Shown here: positions 24,017-29,926 of the stretch, piece after piece | Layout: each line of letters begins with the position of its first letter | Position numbering within the stretch: the stretch's first letter is position 1 | From: an uncultured Clostridia bacterium | GTDB lineage: Bacteria > Bacillota > Clostridia > Oscillospirales > CAG-272 | DNA length: 29,926 bases | Reading direction: 5' to 3' | Assembly: GCA_904501715.1 (NCBI GenBank) | Contig: CAJGCD010000014.1 | Coordinates: forward strand, 1-29,926 | Position numbers and translations under genes: made by a program | The notes under the pieces: model-generated | Databases searched by the model: none | What the model was told of the DNA's origin: nothing | The model's input: only the letters and a program-made list of their open reading frames with translations

Positions 24017-24033
24017 TACCGCAACTTGCGGTA
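24017..24033. promoter_or_regulatory. Palindromic operator 1
   Basis: TACCGCA, ACT, TGCGGTA: a perfect 7-bp inverted repeat with a 3-base centre. It lies just downstream of the expected transcription start of the lipoprotein gene. Its half-sites are identical to those of operator 2, whose centre is 30 bases away. Confidence 0.85.
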
Positions 24034-24042
24034 TTTAAAATA

Positions 24043-24071
24043 ATTATACCGCATTTTGCGGTATCTGTCAA
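24043..24071 (-). promoter_or_regulatory. Consensus sigma-A promoter of the lipoprotein gene
   Basis: On the minus strand TTGACA (24071-24066), a 17-base spacer and TATAAT (24048-24043), an exact match at both elements. Operator 2 fills the spacer and touches the -10. Confidence 0.9.
24047..24063. promoter_or_regulatory. Palindromic operator 2
   Basis: TACCGCA, TTT, TGCGGTA: same half-sites and 3-base spacing as operator 1. It occupies the spacer of the lipoprotein promoter, so a bound dimer would block RNA polymerase. Confidence 0.87.
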
Positions 24072-24087
24072 TAGTTTTTATAAAACT

Positions 24088-24096
24088 TGTTATAAT
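24088..24096 (+). promoter_or_regulatory. Extended -10 promoter of the XRE regulator gene
   Basis: TG, one base, then TATAAT at 24091-24096. Only a poor -35 (TCAATA) is present at 17 bases, so the extended -10 probably carries the promoter. Expected start near 24103. Confidence 0.65.
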
Positions 24097-24127
24097 GATG
24101 ATAGAGTATACGGAGGAGGTGTTTCTT

Positions 24128-24343
24128 TTGCTATATCATAACATAAGAATGCTGCGAGAGGACAATGACCTGACCCAAAAGCAGCTCTGCGAATACCTCT
24201 GCTGTTCCCAACAGGTGTACAGCAATTACGAATTAGGACAAAGAGACATTCCCACCGACATACTTATAAAGTTGGCAGATTTCTACGGTGTTTCTATCGA
24301 CTATATTCTGGGCACTACCAAAAACCCAAAAAGAAACAAATAA
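24128..24343 (+). CDS. Small XRE/Cro-family HTH transcriptional regulator
   Basis: A 71-residue protein made almost wholly of one lambda-repressor-like HTH domain: NIRMLREDNDLTQKQLCEYL, then CSQQVYSNYELGQRDIPTD as the recognition region and LADFYGVSIDYILG as the closing helices. There is no second domain for a ligand. I choose a TTG start at 24128, since AGGAGG at 24114-24119 lies eight bases upstream; the in-frame reading from 24056 would begin upstream of the promoter start. It is divergent from the lipoprotein gene and is the natural candidate to bind the two TACCGCA-N3-TGCGGTA palindromes between them. A strong hairpin follows the gene. Confidence 0.9.
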   Translation: MLYHNIRMLREDNDLTQKQLCEYLCCSQQVYSNYELGQRDIPTDILIKLADFYGVSIDYILGTTKNPKRNK

Positions 24344-24347
24344 CGAC

Positions 24348-24382
24348 GTGCGCCCCAAAAGCTTATGGCTTTTGGGGCGCAC
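24348..24382 (+). terminator. Strong hairpin after the XRE gene
   Basis: GTGCGCCCCAAAAGC (24348-24362) and GCTTTTGGGGCGCAC (24368-24382) form a perfect 15-bp stem. A T-run (TATTTTT) follows only after eight bases on the plus strand, so it is a likely but not textbook terminator. It also lies downstream of the convergent beta-helix gene, for which no U-tract is seen. Confidence 0.75.
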
Positions 24383-24409
24383 ATTAGTATTTTTCGCTAT
24401 TAGGGGATA

Positions 24410-25429
24410 TCAAGGATGAAGAACTCTGCCCGAAAGATAATCCATATACGATTTATCGGGTGCCTTATTTTCATCGAAGAAGGGATTTTCAATAAGACCG
24501 TAGCCGCCCTTCTCACCGACGAGAAGGAAGTTGGTATCGTTAGCGTCAGCGCGGAAGTTAACCTTGCAGTTGCTAAGCAACGAATTAAACTTTCCACCGC
24601 TTCTAAAACCTATCTCTCCGCCCTCAAGCGTCTTCCACCAGAAACAGAAGCAGTTATGACAAATAGAACGAACGTTATCGGCAAAATAAAATCCTGTGCA
24701 ATACTGGTCGCTGTAACAGAAGTCGTACCAGTTTTCCCAGCTCATATCGCAGAAAGCGATACTTTCGGTGTAGTGGTCCCAGCCCGAAGCAAGGCTGTAA
24801 AGCGGGTGGATATTGCGCAGATAGTTTCCGCCCTTGAGAATCTTTACACCTATCTGTACTCGCGCGATACGCATATTTGTAAAGGTATTATCCATACCCT
24901 CTATAAGAAGTCCGATAGAATCGGTCGTTCCGCGTCCAACGATATTTACATTGCAGATATCACAGTCAGAGGAGCCCGAGTTCGCACCCCACTTAACGTG
25001 CAATCCAATCTTCGTGTGCTTGATGGATACGTTATCAACTCTGGTCTCTCTTCCGCTGTCTATAGACACTCCGTTTGCAAGACCGTTACCGTCAATAATA
25101 CCTCCTGTAAGATAGTAGTTGCTTCCGTTTACCATGATAGTATTAAAAGGCTCTGCAGCACCAAGGCGGATAAGCGCCTCATCACAGTCCCACGTATCCA
25201 TAGCCTTTATGATTGCAAAGTTTGAAAGGTGCAGTGAAACGCTGTGTTCGGGGTTTGCAGGCGTACATATGGGCTTTGAAAGCAGATATTCTCCGTCGGG
25301 AAAGAAAAGCACTCTTCTCGGATTATTGAGAATAAGCTTCTGAAGCGCGTCGGATACATCCTCGCCGGTATTGGGCTTAACGTAGTCACTTACAAGCAAA
25401 AATGCGTCTTTTGCAAAATCGTTAGTCAT
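24410..25429 (-). CDS. Right-handed parallel beta-helix protein, pectate-lyase-superfamily-like
   Basis: A 339-residue protein. The N-terminus has the pectate_lyase_3-style opening, DVSDALQKLILNNPRRVLFFPDGEYLL (about 24-50, given by position), followed by many short repeated strands rich in N, G, I and V, such as GGIIDGNGLANGVSIDS, VDNVSIKHTKIGLHV and DNTFTNMRIARVQIGVKIL. This pattern fits a polysaccharide-acting or -binding beta-helix. There is no signal peptide, so it would act in the cytoplasm, perhaps on imported oligosaccharides, or it is not an enzyme. Catalytic residues cannot be assigned. AAGGAG lies eight bases before the ATG, and the gene has its own strong promoter. A GH78-like gene lies two genes upstream. 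Confidence 0.72.
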   Translation of the reverse strand: MTNDFAKDAFLLVSDYVKPNTGEDVSDALQKLILNNPRRVLFFPDGEYLLSKPICTPANPEHSVSLHLSNFAIIKAMDTWDCDEALIRLGAAEPFNTIMVNGSNYYLTGGIIDGNGLANGVSIDSGRETRVDNVSIKHTKIGLHVKWGANSGSSDCDICNVNIVGRGTTDSIGLLIEGMDNTFTNMRIARVQIGVKILKGGNYLRNIHPLYSLASGWDHYTESIAFCDMSWENWYDFCYSDQYCTGFYFADNVRSICHNCFCFWWKTLEGGEIGFRSGGKFNSLLSNCKVNFRADANDTNFLLVGEKGGYGLIENPFFDENKAPDKSYMDYLSGRVLHP

Positions 25430-25478
25430 AATATACTCTCCTTACTTTTTTGTTGGAAGCTACGCTTCTCTTAAGAGG

Positions 25479-25508
25479 ATTATATCACGAAAAACGCTCT
25501 ATTGTCAA
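25479..25508 (-). promoter_or_regulatory. Sigma-A promoter of the beta-helix gene
   Basis: On the minus strand TTGACA (25508-25503), an 18-base spacer and TATAAT (25484-25479) with TG one base before (extended -10). The leader holds two small inverted repeats, GAAGC-TAC-GCTTC (25456-25468) and CTCTTAAGAG (25468-25477). Confidence 0.88.
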
Positions 25509-25519
25509 TGAAAAAAGTA

Positions 25520-25558
25520 AACAAAAAAACAAAACAGGGCCGTACAGACGACCCTGTT
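25520..25558 (-). terminator. Terminator of rpsU
   Basis: On the minus strand an 11-bp stem (AACAGGG core, one T-G wobble) with a four-base loop (25558-25533) is followed by TTTTGTTTTTTTG (25532-25520 region). Confidence 0.87.
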
Positions 25559-25584
25559 ATTGTTTTTTGATAAATGCCGTAAGA

Positions 25585-25761
25585 TTACTTATATTTTCTC
25601 TTACGAGCAGCTTCTGACTTCTTCTTGCGCTTTACGCTGGGCTTCTCATAGTGTTCTCTCTTGCGAAGCTCGGTAAGGACGCCGGAACGAGCCATTGCAC
25701 GCTTAAAGCGACGAAGTGCACTGTCAAGAGACTCGCCTTCTTTTACTCTAATTTCTGCCAT
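25585..25761 (-). CDS. rpsU: 30S ribosomal protein S21
   Basis: A 58-residue basic protein of the small ribosomal subunit, involved in initiation and in positioning near the anti-Shine-Dalgarno region. The sequence begins MAEIRVKEGESLDSALRRF and continues KRAMARSGVLTELRKREHYEKP, ending in the Lys/Arg-rich tail KRKKKSEAARKRKYK, a close match to bacterial S21. The ATG at 25761 has GGAGGG nine bases upstream. The gene is flanked by its own consensus promoter and terminator, so it is monocistronic, unlike the common rpsU-yqeY or rpsU-dnaG-rpoD arrangements; here dnaG and rpoD are in a separate operon 8 kb away. Confidence 0.97.
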   Translation of the reverse strand: MAEIRVKEGESLDSALRRFKRAMARSGVLTELRKREHYEKPSVKRKKKSEAARKRKYK

Positions 25762-25813
25762 TTTCTGTTTCCCTCCCTCCGCATATTGCCAGAGACAATC
25801 AAAATCGAATAAT

Positions 25814-25842
25814 ATTATATCCCATTTTCATCAGTTTGTCAA
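25814..25842 (-). promoter_or_regulatory. Consensus sigma-A promoter of rpsU
   Basis: On the minus strand a perfect TTGACA (25842-25837), a 17-base spacer and a perfect TATAAT (25819-25814), only 16 bases after the stop of the upstream glycosidase gene. Confidence 0.93.
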
Positions 25843-25857
25843 TAGTTTTTTGAAAGT

Positions 25858-27942
25858 TTATTGATTTTCTATAAAATCTATCGCGACTGCGGCAAAGGAA
25901 GCAAAGCCGTGGTCAAGGCTTCCTCGCTGAATACGGCTCTTAAAGCTCTCGTCGTTTTCGTCTTTTCTGTCAAGCCTGTATTCCCAAAGTGTACCCGTGA
26001 GCTCAGACATACCGCCAAAGAAAAACTTTATGTCTTTTTCAAGGATATCCCTATATCCAAGCTTCATCAAAACGCATATGCGCAGATAAAAGCCTATAAA
26101 TGCGTTTACGGGAACAAATCCTCTTCCCTCCGTATTAAAGGTCTTAAATCCGTCTATCACATAAGACTTAAGCTTTGAAAACTCGGGAGCATCGATATCA
26201 ACATTGCCAAAGAGAATCGCGTAATACTGACCCGCCTCGGACGAATTCTTAGTATTTTTAAGCTTACCTTCACCATCAAGGATCGCATTATCAATAAAGA
26301 CCTCTCCGTCAAAGGCTTTTCTTCTCGTAACCTCTGCTACTCGGTTCCCCTTTTCAATAAGCTCGCTCTCGCCGTAAAGCTCTCCCACACATCGAAGTGC
26401 TTCGGCATAAAGGAAATTCGTGGGATAGTTTACGTCCTGCACCCACTCGTTTGCGGTAGACCACTCAACAAAATTCCAACCGGGCAGATTTTGCAAAAGC
26501 CCTTCTTCATTCTCGTATTTTGAAAGGAAGCTCAACACTCCGTAAACACTCTTGCGGAAAAGCTCTCGGTCGATGCTCGTGTTTCGTTCCGTCAGATATT
26601 CCTTTACCTCGATTATATACCACATATCCCACTGCGGTATAAAATGATGGTTCCGCTCGACATCTGAAGGATAACACATTGGGAGCGCCCCCTCGGGATA
26701 TTCTCCGCAGTATTGATACAAACGGTAATTTTCAAGAAACGCGTCCTCAACAAGGCTCTTTCCGGTCAAAAAATACTCAGCTCTGCCCGTAAAGAAGGTA
26801 TCACAAAGCCAGCCTGCACGTTCACGCGAGGGACAGTCCATATACAGATCAAGTGCGTTGTGCGCAAAGGTATTGACCGCCGCTTCGTATATCTCACGCA
26901 ACTGCGCGTCTTTGGTCGTTATATCCCTTATGATCTTGCTTCTGTTATACTCAAAGCGACGCACTCCAAAGGAAGAAAGACTTATGCTTCCCTTTTTGAC
27001 CATAACCATAGCATAGCGATAAGTATACGGCTCAAACGTCATTGTTTTCGCATTTTCTCCGCCCTTTAACAAATACTCCACTACGTTTCTGGCGTTCATT
27101 GCGGTAAAGGCAAATTTTTCGTCAAAGCAAAGCTCGCTAAAGCCTACTACCACGTCGGAATCCTCGTGCGCCAGCGTCTCCATACAGATAAATCCGCACT
27201 CTACGCGCTTCATATCTATCAGGGCGTATTCACCCTCGCTAAGAGTGATTGGAAGCCTTCCGCCCCCGCGCTTTATCTCTGTTACCTGCTTTGCAAACCA
27301 CGGATAGGGCGCGTACTCTATCTCGTCATCCTCATAGCGTCCCCAATCCTCGGTTATATCAAAGGAATATCTGCGAGGAACATCTATGCTCTCGTCATAT
27401 GAAAATATTCCAACCGAGGAATACTCCTCGGTCATTCCCCGCTCTACACTGGGAAACGGAGCAACACGTGGAAGATATTTTATATCCAGATCTTGCGCTA
27501 CAAGCTCCACTCTCTCACCAAGCTCTGAGCCTCTGTAGTCCCAAACCTCTCCAAAGTGACGCTGCGCCGAATATCTCTGTACCTTTTGGACCATTCTTGA
27601 GGAGCGATAGCCCTCAAAATCTCTGCCCGTACAGAGAAGCACCTCCTCACCTCTGCAAAGTTCAGCTATAACGAAGGACGGTTGCTTTACTGTTGAGATC
27701 GACTGGCAGTAATATCCGTTGACCTCTATCATTATCTCGTTTTTGCCCTCGCGGTTATACTGTCCGAGCGGTATTTCATCCACTCTTGCATAACCCCGTG
27801 CGGTGCGGGCGGGTCCAAAGAAAACGAACTCTCCGTTGACCGTCAATCTGTAAAACGAAAATGCGGTTATGTAGAACACACTCTCGCTTATATCCTCGAT
27901 CTCCTGCCTTAAAACCAAATGATAATTTTTTCCCTTTCGCAC
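25858..27942 (-). CDS. GH78-like alpha-L-rhamnosidase family protein, probable 5' frameshift
   Basis: A 694-codon open frame resembling family 78 alpha-L-rhamnosidases. It has an N-terminal beta-sandwich (FYITAFSFYRLTVNGEFVFFGPAR region, then YARVDEIPL), and a C-terminal (alpha/alpha)6 catalytic domain with the signature DCPSRERAGWLCD (about 371-383), ANEWVQDVNYPTNFLYAEAL near 498, and GTLWEYR near 658. The Glu in the signature is the likely general acid. No signal peptide is seen, so a cytoplasmic glycosidase is inferred. The in-frame GTG at 27942 lacks a proper ribosome binding site. An ATG at 27977 with AGGAG six bases upstream reads MFKKAMPVFAKG in another frame and would join this frame if the A6 run at 27926-27931 had one more A. 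Function is therefore likely only if the frame is restored or the short start works. Confidence 0.75.
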   Translation of the reverse strand: MRKGKNYHLVLRQEIEDISESVFYITAFSFYRLTVNGEFVFFGPARTARGYARVDEIPLGQYNREGKNEIMIEVNGYYCQSISTVKQPSFVIAELCRGEEVLLCTGRDFEGYRSSRMVQKVQRYSAQRHFGEVWDYRGSELGERVELVAQDLDIKYLPRVAPFPSVERGMTEEYSSVGIFSYDESIDVPRRYSFDITEDWGRYEDDEIEYAPYPWFAKQVTEIKRGGGRLPITLSEGEYALIDMKRVECGFICMETLAHEDSDVVVGFSELCFDEKFAFTAMNARNVVEYLLKGGENAKTMTFEPYTYRYAMVMVKKGSISLSSFGVRRFEYNRSKIIRDITTKDAQLREIYEAAVNTFAHNALDLYMDCPSRERAGWLCDTFFTGRAEYFLTGKSLVEDAFLENYRLYQYCGEYPEGALPMCYPSDVERNHHFIPQWDMWYIIEVKEYLTERNTSIDRELFRKSVYGVLSFLSKYENEEGLLQNLPGWNFVEWSTANEWVQDVNYPTNFLYAEALRCVGELYGESELIEKGNRVAEVTRRKAFDGEVFIDNAILDGEGKLKNTKNSSEAGQYYAILFGNVDIDAPEFSKLKSYVIDGFKTFNTEGRGFVPVNAFIGFYLRICVLMKLGYRDILEKDIKFFFGGMSELTGTLWEYRLDRKDENDESFKSRIQRGSLDHGFASFAAVAIDFIENQ

Positions 27943-27977
27943 CCTTTTGCAAACACGGGCATCGCCTTTTTAAACAT
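27926..27977 (-). other. Out-of-frame 5' end of the GH78-like gene
   Basis: ATG at 27977 preceded by AGGAG, reading MFKKAMPVFAKGCEREK up to an A6 run (27931-27926), then ending at a stop shortly after in this frame. The main frame continues with NYHLVLRQEIED. The two parts together look like a normal GH78-like N-terminus. Confidence 0.6.
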
Positions 27978-27998
27978 AATTTTCTCCTATTTGTAAAG

Positions 27999-28021
27999 GA
28001 CCCCACAAAATTTGTGGGGTC
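27999..28021 (-). terminator. Probable terminator of leuS
   Basis: GACCCCACAAA (27999-28009) and TTTGTGGGGTC (28011-28021) form an almost uninterrupted palindrome between leuS and the GH78-like gene. The minus-strand U-tract is short (CCTTTAC), so some read-through into the GH78-like gene is likely; no separate promoter for that gene was found. Confidence 0.65.
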
Positions 28022-28027
28022 TTTTGT

Positions 28028-29926
28028 TTATCTTACTACTATGTTTACTATCTTGTTGGGAACGGCTATTTCCTTAACGATAGTCTTTCCCTCGATAGCG
28101 GAAGCTATTGCCGCATCCTCTTTAGCCAAAGCAATTGCCTCGGCGGCGGGGGTATCAACGGGAATGCTCATCTTTCCACGAAGCTTACCGTTGATCTGAA
28201 TAACCACCTCTACGGCGTCGTCAGCGGTCTTTGCCTCATCGTACTCGGGCCACTTTTCATATGCGATAGTGTCGGTGTGTCCAAGCAGCGACCACATTTC
28301 CTCACCGATGTGAGGGCAGATGCAGGAGAGCATCTTGATAAGTCCCTCCGCGTAAGCCTTAGGGCACTTACCCTCTTTGTAAACAGCGTTTACGAATATC
28401 ATCATCTGAGAAATTGCCGTGTTGAACGCCAGCTTCTCAAAGTCCTCGGTTACCTTCTTTACGCTCTTATGATATATTTTTTCAAGTGCGGGAATTTCTC
28501 CGTCAACAATGTTATCAGGCTCGGTAAAGAACGCCCATACTCGGTTAAGGAAGCGTCTTGCGCCCTCAACTCCCTGCGCGCTCCAAGGCTTTGATACCTC
28601 AAGGGGACCCATAAACATCTCGTAAAGACGGAGCGTATCCGCACCAAAATCGCGAACAACGTCGCTGGGGTTTACAACGAACTCGGGGAAACGCTTACCC
28701 ATCTTAATGCCGTTAGCGCCAAGTATCATTCCCTGATGAACAAGCTTCTTGAAAGGTTCTTTAGTGGGCGCCAAGCCCTTGTTATAAAGGTATCTGTTCC
28801 AGATTCTCGAATACATAAGGTGACCCACAGCGTGCTCGGGTCCGCCGATATAAAGGTCAACGGGCATCCAGTGCTTAAGGAGCTCCTGATTTGCGAACTC
28901 CTTGTCGTTGTTGGGGTCAATGTATCTGAGGAAGTACCAGCTTGAGCCTGCGGAGCCTGGCATTGTGGAGGTTTCTCTCATACCCTCAACGCCGTCCTTT
29001 GAGTACTTCTTCCACTCGGTAGCGTTTTCGAGAGGCGCTTTTCCGTTGACTCCCTTGTAGTTTTCAAGCTCGGGAAGAACCAGAGGCAGCTCGGAGTCGT
29101 CAAGAACGTGAATAGCTCCGTCCTCGCCGTGAACCACAGGCACGGGCTCGCCCCAATAACGCTGTCTTGCGAATATCCACTCTCTGAAGTGGTAATTTAC
29201 GGTTCTCTTTGCCACGCCAAGCTTTTCAAGCTTAGAAGTAATCGCTTCCTTTGCCTCCTCAACGGTAAGACCGCTGAACTCCTCGGAATTTACAAGCCTG
29301 TATCCCTTGCCGAGATACTCACCCTTCTCAAATGCCTTCTCGGAAACGTCAACATGACCGAGCTTCTCATCACCATCGATTACCTGAATCATATCTATGT
29401 TGTGCGCGATAGCGTACTCAAAGTCACGCTGGTCGTGAGATGGCACCGCCATTACCGCGCCCGTACCGTAGCTTGCGAGAACGAAATCACCGATAAACAT
29501 TCTGACTTCCTTGCCGTTTACGGGATTAATGCAGGTAACTCCCTTAAGCTCACAGCCCGACTTGGTCTTATTGAGCTCGGTGCGGTCCATATCGTTCTTT
29601 TTAAGCGTTTCGGCTATGTATGCCTCGACCTCTGCCTTGTTCTCTATTCTGGGCATAAGCTGCTTAACTATATCTCCGTCGGGAGCAAGCACCATAAAGG
29701 TAATGCCGTAAATAGTTTCTATACAGGTGGTAAATATAGAGAACTCTCCGCCGCCCACGATGTCGAACTTGACCTCAACACCCGTGGACTTGCCTATCCA
29801 GTTCTTCTGCATAAGCTTTGTGGACTCGGGCCAATCTATCTCCTCAAGCCCCTCGAGAAGCTCCTCGGCAAAGGCAGGCTGGTCTATTACCCACTGCTTC
29901 ATATTTTTTCTGATTACGGGGAAGCC
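28028..29926 (-). CDS. leuS: Leucyl-tRNA synthetase, partial (N-terminus outside window)
   Basis: Charges tRNA-Leu with leucine. The frame is open to the right edge; the first visible residues are GFPVIRKNMKQWV, so the HIGH-motif part is missing. Visible parts in order are the CP1 editing domain, with TTCIETIYG in place of the common TTRPDT block and the conserved AVPSHDQRDFEYA, then the catalytic return with WIFARQRYWGEPVPVV, MPGSAGSSWYFLRY and GGPEHAVGHLMYSRIW. These are followed by KMGKRFPEFVVNPSD (the KMSKS-loop position), the anticodon-binding helices (VWAFFTEPDNIVDG onward) and a C-terminal domain ending NKIVNIVVR. The deviating KMSKS and T-rich blocks may be a lineage variant. The gene ends in a hairpin at 27999-28021. 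Confidence 0.96.
   Translation of the reverse strand, partial: GFPVIRKNMKQWVIDQPAFAEELLEGLEEIDWPESTKLMQKNWIGKSTGVEVKFDIVGGGEFSIFTTCIETIYGITFMVLAPDGDIVKQLMPRIENKAEVEAYIAETLKKNDMDRTELNKTKSGCELKGVTCINPVNGKEVRMFIGDFVLASYGTGAVMAVPSHDQRDFEYAIAHNIDMIQVIDGDEKLGHVDVSEKAFEKGEYLGKGYRLVNSEEFSGLTVEEAKEAITSKLEKLGVAKRTVNYHFREWIFARQRYWGEPVPVVHGEDGAIHVLDDSELPLVLPELENYKGVNGKAPLENATEWKKYSKDGVEGMRETSTMPGSAGSSWYFLRYIDPNNDKEFANQELLKHWMPVDLYIGGPEHAVGHLMYSRIWNRYLYNKGLAPTKEPFKKLVHQGMILGANGIKMGKRFPEFVVNPSDVVRDFGADTLRLYEMFMGPLEVSKPWSAQGVEGARRFLNRVWAFFTEPDNIVDGEIPALEKIYHKSVKKVTEDFEKLAFNTAISQMMIFVNAVYKEGKCPKAYAEGLIKMLSCICPHIGEEMWSLLGHTDTIAYEKWPEYDEAKTADDAVEVVIQINGKLRGKMSIPVDTPAAEAIALAKEDAAIASAIEGKTIVKEIAVPNKIVNIVVR

Noticed and set aside
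24056..24127. Upstream start for the XRE regulator
   Set aside because: It lies before the expected transcription start; AGGAGG supports TTG 24128.

Overview
The window looks like a chromosomal segment of a low-to-mid GC Bacillota, most likely a clostridial anaerobe. The evidence is the lspA/rluD/ylmH/sepF/ylmE cluster, a dgt-dnaG-rpoD operon, a lysine riboswitch ahead of dapA, many lipoboxes, AGGAGG-type ribosome binding sites and near-consensus sigma-A promoters. The genus cannot be fixed from the sequence. I see no phage, insertion sequence, CRISPR array, rRNA or tRNA. Most of it is core genome, with a small accessory stretch at 23.0-28.0 kb.

Layout. 1-741: 3' part of an NADP-type isocitrate dehydrogenase gene and a terminator. 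740-7635 (minus strand): one dense run read as queA, miaA, then an HlyD-like membrane protein, a YggS-type PLP protein, sepF, ylmH, lspA and an rluD-type pseudouridine synthase. 7684-9753 (plus): promoter, lysine riboswitch, terminator, dapA, dapB, terminator. 9756-11729: a pyridoxal/pyridoxamine kinase gene divergent from a MocR/PdxR-like regulator that lacks its C-terminal domain. 11731-14156 (minus): a HAD phosphatase-like protein and an orphan solute-binding lipoprotein. 14417-18355 (minus): dgt, dnaG, rpoD. 18531-21331 (minus): aspartate kinase and a zinc-ribbon membrane protein with a heptad-repeat tail. 21525-23031: a HIT protein divergent from an FkbM-type methyltransferase. 23069-24343: a lipoprotein divergent from a small XRE regulator, with two matching palindromic operators between them. 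24410-27977 (minus): a GH78-like glycosidase with an apparent N-terminal frameshift, rpsU (58 codons), and a beta-helix protein. 28028-29926 (minus): the 3' two thirds or so of leuS.

How the genes work together. Aspartate kinase, DapA and DapB supply the aspartate-to-lysine/diaminopimelate route; only dapA-dapB sits behind a visible lysine riboswitch. The kinase/MocR pair suggests local control of vitamin B6 salvage, and YggS (PLP homeostasis) is also present. MiaA, QueA, LeuRS, the RluD-type enzyme, YlmH and S21 form a translation and RNA-modification theme; SepF and LspA link to division and envelope. The most notable points are the two-palindrome XRE/lipoprotein control region, the aspartate kinase promoter built into the terminator of the preceding gene, the frame break at an A6 run in the glycosidase gene, and the truncated MocR regulator. 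No clearly new multi-gene system was found; the lipoprotein/XRE pair is the best candidate for an undescribed regulatory unit.
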